Assembly (NCBI GenBank): GCA_964364145.1
Contig: CAYILC010000034.1
Coordinates: forward strand, 1-8,895
Direction of reading: 5' to 3'
DNA: 8,895 nt
Origin: CAYILC01 sp964364145
Lineage (GTDB): Bacteria; Patescibacteriota; Microgenomatia; UBA1400; UBA12028
The notes beneath the pieces are model-generated. The model had not been told where the DNA came from, did no database searches, and worked only from the letters and a program-made list of their open reading frames with translations. The number at the start of each line of letters is the position of its first letter. The stretch's first letter is position 1. Positions 1 to 5,994 of the stretch are shown in pieces. Both the position numbers and the translations under genes were made by a program.

Positions 1-1
1 T

Positions 2-1306
2 GGGGGCGTGTGGTTTGGCATATCACGTTTCCTTAGTGGAATGCCTAGACCAAAAACTGCACAAAATACAACGCAAAATGCCCCAACTCCAGTAAAGCAA
101 ACAACACTTACATATTGGGGGCTTTGGGAAGCTAGTCCAGTTCTTGACCAAGTAATAAAAGATTTCCAGACACAAAATGCTGGTGTGATTATCAACTACA
201 TTCAACAATCTCCTCAGGAGTACAGAGAACGTCTCCAAGATGCGTTGCAAAAAGGACAAAGTTCAACAGCACCAAATTCAATACAAATAGGCCCAGATGT
301 TTTTCGGTACCATGCGACATGGGTTCCTATGTTAAAAAACCAACTTTCTGCCTTACCGTCAAGCGTTATGAGCTCAACAGAGTTTAATCAAACGTTTTAT
401 CCCGTTGCGGTGAAACAGCTCACAACTCCAAATGGAATCGTTGGTATTCCGCTGATGTACGAAGGTTTAGGACTGTATTACAACAAGCAAATATTCCAGA
501 CGGCAAATGTGTTGCCTCCCACGCAGTGGTCTGACCTTGAGATTGTAGCCAAGGCATTAACGATACGCTCAAAAGACAAAAAAATTAGTCGGGCTGGAGT
601 GGCGCTTGGTCTCACGTCAAATGTTGATAATTTTTCCGATATTCTTGGGTTGTTGATTCTTCAAAATGGTGGCGATCCTTCCCGTCCTTCAAGTAAACTT
701 GTGGTAGATACCGTCAAATACTACACAAACTTCAACAGAGTTCTTGGCGTGTGGGACGAGACGTTGCCAAACTCCACATACGCGTTTGCAACAGAAAAGG
801 TGGCGATGATGATTGCGCCTTCTTGGCGTGCCTTTGAGGTAAAAGCTATTAATCCAAACCTGCAGTTCGCTATTGCTCCGGTGCCTCAACTTCAGGGAAC
901 CAATGTTACTTGGGCAAGTTATTGGGTTGAGGGTGTTTCAAAAACAAGCAAACAGCAAGAGATGAGTTGGAAGTTCTTAAAATACTTAAGCAGTAAAGAA
1001 GTGTTGCAGAAACTGTACAACGATGCTGCTTCAAAAACTCCACGCCTATTTGGGGAAATATATCCACGTGTAGATATGGCGAGCACTCTTGCTACAGACC
1101 CATATGTTGGCGCTTTTATGAGTGATGCGCCAAAAGCAAGTTCATGGTGGATGTCTTCACGCACCTTTGATAACGGCATCAATGACAAGATTATTAAGTA
1201 CTACCAAGATGCGATTAATACTGTGAACGCAGGCCAGGGCACACCGGAAGAAATATTGAAGAACACCGAGATTGGTGTACAACAAGTGCTTCAACAAAAT
1301 CCGTAG
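2..1306 (+). CDS. ABC-type extracellular solute-binding protein, sugar-type (5' partial)
   Basis: Periplasmic or membrane-anchored binding protein of the family 1 solute-binding class (MalE/UgpB type), which hands a substrate, usually a sugar or glycerol-phosphate compound, to an ABC permease. The frame is open to the first base of the window, so the true start and any signal peptide or anchor lie upstream; the GTG at position 8 is only the first possible start inside the window. After a short Pro/Thr/Gln-rich linker (about residues 14-32 counted from position 8) the mature domain begins with TYWGLWE, followed by VIKDFQ, the region GIVGIPLMYEGLGLYYNK (about 142-159), typical of this family, and a C-terminal half with a WKFLKYLSS segment. 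Ends with TAG. No permease or ATPase gene is visible nearby, so the partner transporter is encoded elsewhere. Substrate cannot be read from the sequence. Confidence 0.88.
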   Translation, partial: GGVWFGISRFLSGMPRPKTAQNTTQNAPTPVKQTTLTYWGLWEASPVLDQVIKDFQTQNAGVIINYIQQSPQEYRERLQDALQKGQSSTAPNSIQIGPDVFRYHATWVPMLKNQLSALPSSVMSSTEFNQTFYPVAVKQLTTPNGIVGIPLMYEGLGLYYNKQIFQTANVLPPTQWSDLEIVAKALTIRSKDKKISRAGVALGLTSNVDNFSDILGLLILQNGGDPSRPSSKLVVDTVKYYTNFNRVLGVWDETLPNSTYAFATEKVAMMIAPSWRAFEVKAINPNLQFAIAPVPQLQGTNVTWASYWVEGVSKTSKQQEMSWKFLKYLSSKEVLQKLYNDAASKTPRLFGEIYPRVDMASTLATDPYVGAFMSDAPKASSWWMSSRTFDNGINDKIIKYYQDAINTVNAGQGTPEEILKNTEIGVQQVLQQNP

Positions 1307-1312
1307 TACACT
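1307..1312 (+). promoter_or_regulatory. Possible -10 box (TACACT) for the nucleotidyltransferase gene
   Basis: TACACT lies directly after the stop codon of the solute-binding protein and 13 nt before the chosen ATG at 1326. It fits the pattern of -10 boxes close to start codons seen at the other genes here, but the match is weaker and no -35 is clear. Confidence 0.3.
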
Positions 1313-1325
1313 GTTTTCACAGTTT

Positions 1326-2162
1326 ATGATGATTTCCTTGCCGATGTACCGCGCTTTATGTTATGCCGATGTGTTTAGTTTTCCACTGACAATGGAGGAG
1401 ATGCAACGATTTGCAATCCGCACTTGGAGTGTTCAAACTGGCGTCGCTGTTTCGCAACACATAATTCATCACAAGGTCATGAACAAACACAGCTATTACT
1501 GTTTACTTGGCCGTCAATCCTTGATCTCACAACGCATCGCTCACTTACCAATAATCAAAGAAAAACTTCATCACGCTTTTGCAGCAGCTCGAATATTTAG
1601 TTTCATGCCAACCGTATCTGCGGTGTTTGTTACTGGCGGTCTTGCGGTGGGGAATGTTAAAAAAAAGGATGACATCGATTTTTTGATTGTTACAAAACCG
1701 GGTTGGCTATGGACGACGCGCTTGATGTTGGTGATATGGAGTAAGTTGCTTGGCAGGTATACGCACAAAAGGGCGCGGCGTGAAGATGCCACTCCGGCCG
1801 ATGCGAACACTTGGTGTCTGAACATGTGGTTGGATGAAACTGCGCTTGCTGTGCCAAAGACCCAGCGCAATCTGTATACCGCCCATGAGGTTATTCAAGC
1901 CACGTGCTTAGTAGATAAGAGACACATTGCAGATAGGTTTTTAGCCGAGAATGGCTGGGTCAAAAAGTATCTGCCGATGAGGAAAATTCAAAAACGAAGT
2001 TTTTCCTTCAAGAAACAAAAACCAGGATTGGTCGAATATCTTGCATTTCTCTTTCAGCGAAAAGCATTAGGAAACACCTCCTCGCGCTATGCCCGAGCCG
2101 CTCGATTTTTTCCAAAAGAAACAGGAACTTTTGTGTTGGGGGAGCTCCATCGGCGCATATAA
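1326..2162 (+). CDS. MNT-type nucleotidyltransferase domain protein
   Basis: Predicted nucleotidyltransferase of the pol-beta/MNT fold, which transfers an NMP to an unknown acceptor (278 aa from the chosen start). The N-terminal part resembles a winged-helix segment (LCYADVFSFPLTMEEM, about residues 11-26). The catalytic signature follows: GGLAVGN at about 104-110, then DDID at 115-118, giving the two metal-binding Asp of the G[GS]-x-DxD pattern; a third carboxylate may be D170 in WCLNMWLD. The C-terminal third is basic (runs of K/R) and could bind nucleic acid or another polyanion. The longer frame can begin at a TTG at 1272 inside the upstream gene; ATG 1326 is preferred because it follows the upstream stop and has a possible -10 box before it (ATG 1329 and ATG 1344 are alternatives). 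The stop overlaps the promoter of the next gene. Acceptor unknown. Confidence 0.75.
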   Translation: MMISLPMYRALCYADVFSFPLTMEEMQRFAIRTWSVQTGVAVSQHIIHHKVMNKHSYYCLLGRQSLISQRIAHLPIIKEKLHHAFAAARIFSFMPTVSAVFVTGGLAVGNVKKKDDIDFLIVTKPGWLWTTRLMLVIWSKLLGRYTHKRARREDATPADANTWCLNMWLDETALAVPKTQRNLYTAHEVIQATCLVDKRHIADRFLAENGWVKKYLPMRKIQKRSFSFKKQKPGLVEYLAFLFQRKALGNTSSRYARAARFFPKETGTFVLGELHRRI

Positions 2163-2163
2163 T
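2158..2163 (+). promoter_or_regulatory. -10 box TATAAT, leaderless promoter of the cytidylyltransferase-like gene
   Basis: A perfect TATAAT overlaps the TAA stop (2160-2162) of the upstream gene. Only 6 nt separate it from ATG 2170, so transcription would begin at or next to the start codon. A weak -35 candidate (TTGGGG, 2136-2141) sits 16 nt upstream. Confidence 0.6.
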
Positions 2164-2169
2164 ACCTCT

Positions 2170-2670
2170 ATGAGAAATATATCTATGCCGTTAAATTTTT
2201 ATCTCCAACCCCATATACAACAGATGATTAAAAAGCTTCGCGGGGCACACAGGCAACATAAAGTTGTGGTTCTTGCGAGTGGGGTGTTTGACCTTTTTCA
2301 TCAAGAGCACGAAAACTATCTTCGTGCCGCAAAGAAAGCAGGAGATATTTTAGTAGTGGCAATCGAGTCAAATGCTCGCGCGCGCGAACTGAAAGGGAAG
2401 AATCGTCCGGTGCATGACGAGGCAAAACGCTTAACGTCCGTACTCGATATATCGGAGGTTGACTACGCTTTTATTTTGCCGGAAGACTTTCATACGAAAA
2501 AAGCGTATGAAGAACTTTTAATTCAACTCAAACCGGATCTTTATGCAGTGTCTTCACATTCCAATCATCAAGAAAATAAGTGCGCATTGATGGAAAAACA
2601 CGGAGGGAAACTTGTAGTTGTGCACGAATATAATCCGCACGTTTCTACAACCAAAACACTTCAGGAATAA
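2170..2670 (+). CDS. Cytidylyltransferase-like nucleotidyltransferase (HldE C-domain-like)
   Basis: Single-domain protein of the cytidylyltransferase-like branch of the HIGH superfamily (166 aa); relatives activate phosphorylated sugars or alcohols as CDP or ADP derivatives. Visible signature: SGVFDLFHQEHENYL (about residues 37-51) in the place of the GxFDxxHxGHxxxL motif, then AGDILVVAIES, KGKNRP (75-80), ISEVDYAFI (94-102) and a C-terminal STTK (159-162), as in the C-terminal domain of the ADP-heptose synthase HldE. The HxGH motif reads HQEH (44-47): both catalytic His are present but the conserved Gly is Glu. The frame can be extended back to 2089, but ATG 2170 is chosen because a TATAAT lies 6 nt before it; ATG 2185 is a further alternative. 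No heptose pathway genes are seen here, so the substrate is open. Confidence 0.8.
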   Translation: MRNISMPLNFYLQPHIQQMIKKLRGAHRQHKVVVLASGVFDLFHQEHENYLRAAKKAGDILVVAIESNARARELKGKNRPVHDEAKRLTSVLDISEVDYAFILPEDFHTKKAYEELLIQLKPDLYAVSSHSNHQENKCALMEKHGGKLVVVHEYNPHVSTTKTLQE

Positions 2671-2703
2671 CATTCAATGGGGGTAGATCGCTAGAATGTA
2701 GTG

Positions 2704-2715
2704 AAATGCTACAAT
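2704..2715 (+). promoter_or_regulatory. Extended -10 promoter (AAATGCTACAAT) of the YidC-like gene
   Basis: TGC-TACAAT forms an extended -10 element (TGnTAnAAT) in the 58-nt gap between genes, with its last base 13 nt before ATG 2729. The same 12 bases occur at 3627-3638 before the SPFH gene, which supports a real promoter. No good -35 is seen, as expected for extended -10 promoters. Confidence 0.6.
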
Positions 2716-2728
2716 AACCACTGCATCT

Positions 2729-3613
2729 ATGGGTCATCTTTTTACCATCATTATCTATCAACCCTTTCTCAATATTCTCGTCGGTATTTATTGGGCACTC
2801 ACGCTTCTGCATCAAGCAGGAAGCCTTGTGATTAACGCTCCTCCTGCAGATATGGGTGTGGCGGTGATTATCTTTACGATTATTCTCCGTTTTATCCTAT
2901 TGCCACTAACGTTGTCCGGAGAACGGTCGGAAAAGGAAAGACGAGAGATTGAGGAAAAAATTGCCGAAATTGAACATAGGTTAAGCGCTCATCCTATTGA
3001 AAAAGAACGGGAAATTAAAAAAGTATTAAAAAGCAACTCGCGCATGGTTTTTTCATCCCTTCTTGAGCTGTTTATCCAAGTAATGATTGCGATCATGCTC
3101 TGGCGCATTTTTGCAAAAGGCCTTATTGGCGAAGATCTTCATCTCATCTATTCTTGGATGCCAAAGGTTCATCAACCATTCAATCTCATATTTTTGGGGA
3201 AGTACGATCTTACGCATCCAGACATGCATCTCAATTTATTGCAGTCGATTCTTATCTTTATCTTGGAAGCACTCAACACACTCCTCTCACCATATAAAGT
3301 GACCCGACAAGATGTGGTGCGCATGCAGTTCACGCTCCCGATTTTCTCGTTTATTATCTTTGCGTTTTTGCCGGCAGGAAAGAAGTTGTTTGTGATTAGT
3401 GCTTTGTCGTTTAGTATTGTGTATACGTTAATTCGAGGGTTACGCATGTTTTTTGATAAAACTTTTAGGTCACACACGCCAGCTGTTGTTCCTGCTTCTG
3501 CTTCAGCTTCTGCGCAATCCCCAGATTCAATGTCTAGCACTACCTCGCATGCTCCAGGCCATGAAGAAGTACCACAAACGCATATAAGCCCAGATGCACA
3601 CCAAGTGCGCTGA
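2729..3613 (+). CDS. yidC: YidC/Oxa1-family membrane protein insertase
   Basis: Integral membrane protein that inserts and folds membrane proteins, alone or with SecYEG. The 294-aa length fits the short YidC/Oxa1 forms without the large periplasmic domain. Hydrophobic segments are seen at about residues 4-27, 42-62, 107-128, 170-187, 200-215 and 219-236. The second contains IILRFILLPLT, with R54 in the place of the conserved Arg of the hydrophilic groove. It is followed by a charged cytoplasmic helical hairpin (about 64-105, rich in E/K/R), the expected coiled-coil C1 loop. The C-terminal tail (about 250-294) is low complexity (Ala-Ser repeats, then Pro/His/Ser/Glu) and does not look like the basic ribosome-binding tail of some family members. 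Start ATG 2729 follows its own promoter. In this genome it is not next to rpmH/rnpA, so it may be a second copy or a relocated gene. Confidence 0.82.
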   Translation: MGHLFTIIIYQPFLNILVGIYWALTLLHQAGSLVINAPPADMGVAVIIFTIILRFILLPLTLSGERSEKERREIEEKIAEIEHRLSAHPIEKEREIKKVLKSNSRMVFSSLLELFIQVMIAIMLWRIFAKGLIGEDLHLIYSWMPKVHQPFNLIFLGKYDLTHPDMHLNLLQSILIFILEALNTLLSPYKVTRQDVVRMQFTLPIFSFIIFAFLPAGKKLFVISALSFSIVYTLIRGLRMFFDKTFRSHTPAVVPASASASAQSPDSMSSTTSHAPGHEEVPQTHISPDAHQVR

Positions 3614-3626
3614 TTTTCCTCATTGC

Positions 3627-3638
3627 AAATGCTACAAT
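3627..3638 (+). promoter_or_regulatory. Extended -10 promoter (AAATGCTACAAT) of the SPFH gene
   Basis: TGC-TACAAT, identical over 12 nt to the element at 2704-2715, ends 6 nt before ATG 3645. The gap after the preceding TGA stop is only 31 nt. Start of transcription is expected at or beside the ATG, giving a leaderless mRNA. Confidence 0.62.
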
Positions 3639-3644
3639 ACCGGC

Positions 3645-4256
3645 ATGGAGTTTGATCGTTTAGTTGTTTCTTTTTTGGCCGACGAAGTTGTTGGCGGTTT
3701 TTTCATTTCTGTTCCTCCGGGACATATTGCGTGTGTCTATGATCGCGGCCGCGGCGTTTTGCCGCGCGTTTGGGGGCCGGGCCTTCATTTGAAGATCCCT
3801 TTTTGGCAGATAGCAAAGTTGTTTAACGCGCAAATGCTCGAGTACACAATTCGTAATGGTTTTGATCTTTCGATTAATCCAGAGGCGTTGGGAGACGAGC
3901 CTATTCGTACCACAACGGCAGATGGCAAGCCTATTAGCATAGAAGGCTCAATTTTGTTTCGCATCAACAAAAAGAGTGCACCGGAACTGTGGGAGAACAT
4001 TGGTGAGCATTTTGTGTCTAAACTAGTTCGACCGCTTTCACGATCCCGCATCTCGGCTGCGTTTTCACACATTAAACTTGAAGAAGTAGCGGCACAGCGC
4101 AGTGATCTTGAAAAACAGCTCAAAGACGAGCTTATCGGCCAGTTTGGCGATAAAGGACTTATTTGTGAAGGAGTTTTATTGTCCGAGGTAAAGACTTCCA
4201 AGGGATCGGACGACGGTAAATCGATCTTCAGTGTTTTTAAAGGCCATAAAGAATAG
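3645..4256 (+). CDS. SPFH/band-7 (prohibitin-like) domain protein
   Basis: Small SPFH-domain protein (203 aa; prohibitin relatives are commonly near 270 aa or longer). The family hallmark begins at SVPPGHIACVYDRGRG (about residues 22-37), followed by WGPGLHLKIPFWQ (43-55), a TTTADGKPISIEGSILFRI stretch (89-107) and an alpha-helical end with a short heptad-like segment (LEEVAAQRSDLEKQLKDEL, about 145-163). Such proteins form oligomers on the inner membrane and scaffold or regulate membrane proteases and other complexes. The usual N-terminal transmembrane helix is weak here: the hydrophobic run at 5-22 is broken by D13-E14. The long C-terminal coiled coil is missing. An upstream in-frame ATG at 3594 exists inside the YidC-like gene, but ATG 3645 is favoured by the promoter 6 nt before it. 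Ends with TAG. Confidence 0.8.
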   Translation: MEFDRLVVSFLADEVVGGFFISVPPGHIACVYDRGRGVLPRVWGPGLHLKIPFWQIAKLFNAQMLEYTIRNGFDLSINPEALGDEPIRTTTADGKPISIEGSILFRINKKSAPELWENIGEHFVSKLVRPLSRSRISAAFSHIKLEEVAAQRSDLEKQLKDELIGQFGDKGLICEGVLLSEVKTSKGSDDGKSIFSVFKGHKE

Positions 4257-4263
4257 ATGGCTC

Positions 4264-4318
4264 GTGAGCACTTTTCGAAATCAAGGGCTACGTTTTATTG
4301 ATTTCGAAAAGTGCTCAC
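4264..4318. repeat. Perfect 21-bp inverted repeat (intergenic palindrome)
   Basis: Arms 4264-4284 and 4298-4318 are exact reverse complements, with a 13-nt loop (4285-4297). The outer end reads GTGAGCAC and the arm contains TTTTCGAAAT. There is no T-tract on either side, so it is not a standard rho-independent terminator, though it may act as a 3'-end-protecting hairpin for the SPFH mRNA, which ends 7 nt upstream. It could also be an RNase III target, a protein-binding palindrome or a relic of a small mobile element. Confidence 0.9.
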
Positions 4319-4338
4319 TCGCCCTAGCAGGGTAGCAA

Positions 4339-4344
4339 TAAATT
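4339..4344 (+). promoter_or_regulatory. Possible -10 box (TAAATT) of the Nudix gene
   Basis: TAAATT ends 6 nt before ATG 4351, the same spacing as the TATAAT, TACAAT and TATACT boxes before three other genes. The hexamer itself is a moderate match. A short CCCT/AGGG stem (4322-4332) precedes it. Confidence 0.38.
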
Positions 4345-4350
4345 ATCATC

Positions 4351-4911
4351 ATGGTGCGACAATATTCTTTTCACTTTTCATTTGACCCTATTCCACCGAA
4401 TTTGTTGCGCAATCGGCACGCACTGATTGTTATGAAAGACGCTTTTGGGAACTATGTTTTAGGTCGCAAGAACATCTATCCCAAAGGAATGTTCCGGTTT
4501 GTGGGTGGGGGTATTAAGAATAGAGAGGATCCGGTAGTGGGCGCTCAACGTGAGCTGTTTGAGGAGCTTGGACTTTGTGTATTGGCTAAAAAATTACATC
4601 AACTCGCCGAGATTCACGCAGAAATTATCTCGAAAGATACAAAAGTTTTGTTTATAACATACCTATTTTTTACTGATATTGGGAACACAAAACTAAAACC
4701 ATCTGATGATCTCGATGGCATTGACCACTTAACAGTTGAAGAAATGCACAAGCTCATTCAAAAATATACACATCTATCTTCGGATCTTGTGGTGGTGAAG
4801 CAGACAAACTCAATCAAAGAATCCTTTCGTTGGAGCGACTACGGCGCGTTTTACTCCCAGGTACATAAGATAGGTCTAGAACTTACAGAGAACATTTCAA
4901 CGGGTGAGTAA
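4351..4911 (+). CDS. Nudix hydrolase
   Basis: Hydrolase of nucleoside diphosphates linked to another moiety (186 aa). The complete Nudix box, GX5EX7REUXEEXGU, is present at residues 53-75: G53, E59, then RELFEELGL at 67-75, so all metal-binding glutamates are intact. It is preceded by KGMFRFVGGG, the usual entry to the box, and by a beta strand with LGRK. The substrate cannot be deduced; the N-terminal FDPIPPNLLRNRHALIVMKDAFG resembles enzymes acting on nucleotide sugars, which is only a suggestion. ATG 4351 has a possible -10 box 6 nt before it and no Shine-Dalgarno. The gene stands alone between two sets of inverted repeats (4264-4318 and 4916-5165), so it is probably a monocistronic unit. 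It ends GGT GAG TAA. Confidence 0.88.
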   Translation: MVRQYSFHFSFDPIPPNLLRNRHALIVMKDAFGNYVLGRKNIYPKGMFRFVGGGIKNREDPVVGAQRELFEELGLCVLAKKLHQLAEIHAEIISKDTKVLFITYLFFTDIGNTKLKPSDDLDGIDHLTVEEMHKLIQKYTHLSSDLVVVKQTNSIKESFRWSDYGAFYSQVHKIGLELTENISTGE

Positions 4912-4915
4912 CATG

Positions 4916-4986
4916 TATGCCAATCAAACACATAAATATCTACACTCCCATATAGTGTTTCAAATGTACGGGTGGTTGATGGCATA
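4916..4986. repeat. Imperfect inverted repeat after the Nudix gene
   Basis: TATGCCAATCAA (4916-4927) pairs with TTGATGGCATA (4976-4986) over 11 bp with one bulged A. Inside, ACACT (4942-4946) pairs with AGTGT (4954-4958) around a 7-nt loop. It begins 5 nt after the TAA and could shape the 3' end of the Nudix mRNA. No U-tract follows. Confidence 0.55.
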
Positions 4987-5041
4987 AGTGATCACTGTGC
5001 AATTGTTGGGACCATTTCAATTGATCGAGGAGTTGCGTAAA

Positions 5042-5100
5042 TAGACTTGTAGCGAAATATGCATCGTTAGGTTCCAATTTCTTATTTCGCTACAAGTCTA
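5042..5100. repeat. Perfect 18-bp inverted repeat
   Basis: Arms 5042-5059 (TAGACTTGTAGCGAAATA) and 5083-5100 are exact reverse complements with a 23-nt loop. No T-tract follows. One arm carries GCGAAAT, similar to the TCGAAAT in the 21-bp palindrome before the Nudix gene. Confidence 0.9.
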
Positions 5101-5108
5101 ACGAACTG

Positions 5109-5165
5109 ACACGAGTTTCGCAATTTGATGACGAGCGTCTCTTTCCTGAAGTGCGAAACTCGTGT
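5109..5165. repeat. 14-bp inverted repeat next to the alpha/beta hydrolase promoter
   Basis: Arms 5109-5122 (ACACGAGTTTCGCA) and 5152-5165 are exact reverse complements with a 29-nt loop. The direct repeat GAACTGA borders the structure at 5103-5109 (last base shared with the arm) and 5166-5172. The right arm covers the -35 position of the promoter at 5170-5178, so it could work as an operator. Confidence 0.85.
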
Positions 5166-5169
5166 GAAC

Positions 5170-5178
5170 TGATATACT
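5170..5178 (+). promoter_or_regulatory. Extended -10 promoter (TGATATACT) of the alpha/beta hydrolase-murF unit
   Basis: TGA-TATACT fits the extended -10 pattern TGnTATAAT with one mismatch and ends 6 nt before ATG 5185. The -35 position falls in the right arm of the 5109-5165 palindrome and has no consensus match. Confidence 0.6.
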
Positions 5179-5184
5179 ATCCCC

Positions 5185-5970
5185 ATGCTTTCATTTCAGG
5201 AATTTGGCCCGGCAAGCACTGTAAAACACCCCCATCATCCAAAACACTCCAAGTCCTCTCCGGTTCTCGTTCTGTTGCACGGATGGGGTGGGGAGTGGCG
5301 ATCATGGTTTCCAATCATCGAACGATTTAAAAAAACACATCGCCTGCTTGTTCCAGATCTTCCAGGTTTTGGCGCTTCTTCTTTGCCACATGCGTTAGAG
5401 TTGGAAGACTATGCCACAGAGGTTCTCCAATGGCTTCACGCGCAAAAACTTTCTCAAGTTGTTTTGGTGGGGCATTCTTTTGGGGGCGCCGTTGCAACGC
5501 TTGTTGCGGCGAAGGAGCCAAAACTCGTTAAACAGCTTATTTTGGTAGATGCCTCTGGTATTCGTCCGAAATCTGGAGCAAGGAAACGCGCCATGGCGGC
5601 TATTGCCTCAACGGGGAGAAAAATGTTTGAATTACCAATGCTTGCGCGAGCATTTCCTATGCTAAGAAAAGCGCTGTACTCATTTGGACCGCTCAAGGGT
5701 TCGGACTATGCGATTTTGAGTGACAAAGAGTGGCGGCAAACATTTCGGAATATTGTTTCACGAGATATTTCCAATGACCTCGTCCAAGTTTTATGTCCCA
5801 CTTTGTTAATATGGGGAAGTGAGGATAAAGAAGCTCCACTTTGGCAAGGAGAACGCATGCATGAGCTTATTCCACACTCAAACCTCCTTGTGTTCATGGA
5901 CGCAGGCCATTTTCCTTATCTGGACCAAACTGATCGATTCGAAGAGGTTGTTCGAGAATTTCTGAAGTGA
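5185..5970 (+). CDS. Alpha/beta hydrolase
   Basis: Cytoplasmic alpha/beta-hydrolase-fold enzyme (261 aa), full length for the family. Oxyanion-hole motif LLHGWGG at about residues 30-36, VPDLPGFGAS (56-65), nucleophile elbow GHSFGG with S98, acid D214 in WGSEDKEAP and catalytic H242 in DAGHFPYLD, so the Ser-Asp-His triad is complete. A helical cap lies between about 126 and 195. The substrate is not evident; esters, lactones or C-C bonds are all possible. There is no signal peptide; the N-terminus has a His/Pro/Lys-rich stretch (14-24). ATG 5185 is 6 nt after an extended -10 box and has no Shine-Dalgarno. murF begins 24 nt after its TGA stop without a clear promoter of its own, so the two are probably cotranscribed, which hints at a role linked to cell-wall metabolism but does not show it. 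Confidence 0.88.
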   Translation: MLSFQEFGPASTVKHPHHPKHSKSSPVLVLLHGWGGEWRSWFPIIERFKKTHRLLVPDLPGFGASSLPHALELEDYATEVLQWLHAQKLSQVVLVGHSFGGAVATLVAAKEPKLVKQLILVDASGIRPKSGARKRAMAAIASTGRKMFELPMLARAFPMLRKALYSFGPLKGSDYAILSDKEWRQTFRNIVSRDISNDLVQVLCPTLLIWGSEDKEAPLWQGERMHELIPHSNLLVFMDAGHFPYLDQTDRFEEVVREFLK

Positions 5971-5994
5971 ACTGAACTTAAACAGAGAAATTTT

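Larger units (their letters stand above)
4912..5184. other. Structured 273-bp intergenic region with three successive inverted repeats
   Basis: No convincing gene is present. The stretch holds an imperfect hairpin (4916-4986), a 10-bp palindrome AGTGATCACT (4987-4996), a perfect 18-bp inverted repeat (5042-5100), a 14-bp inverted repeat (5109-5165) and an extended -10 promoter (5170-5178) for the next gene. About 5000-5040 is unassigned. The density of dyad symmetry is far above what the other intergenic gaps show and could mean a structured RNA, a binding region or remnants of small palindromic elements. Confidence 0.7.

Noticed and set aside
1272..1325. Upstream TTG start for the nucleotidyltransferase overlapping the solute-binding gene
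   Set aside because: It adds 18 residues encoded inside the preceding gene, uses a rare start codon and has no initiation signal; ATG 1326 fits better.
3172..3540. Long - strand open frame of 122 codons inside the YidC-like gene
   Set aside because: It is opposite a well-supported membrane protein gene; its Ala/Glu/Thr-rich start is only the antisense of the Ala-Ser repeat, with no promoter signal.
3785..4201. - strand open frame of 138 codons inside the SPFH gene
   Set aside because: Antisense to a clear SPFH domain; no recognisable motif in the translated product.
4264..4318. Reading the 21-bp palindrome as a rho-independent terminator
   Set aside because: There is no T-tract after the right arm on + or after the left arm on -; the stem is also longer than usual terminators.
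4988..5044. 18-codon GTG frame ending at TAG between the Nudix and alpha/beta hydrolase genes
   Set aside because: Too short, no Shine-Dalgarno or -10 box at leaderless distance, and it begins within a palindrome.
4264..5165. CRISPR array made of the hairpins
   Set aside because: The palindromes differ in sequence and length, and there are no regularly spaced direct repeats or cas genes.
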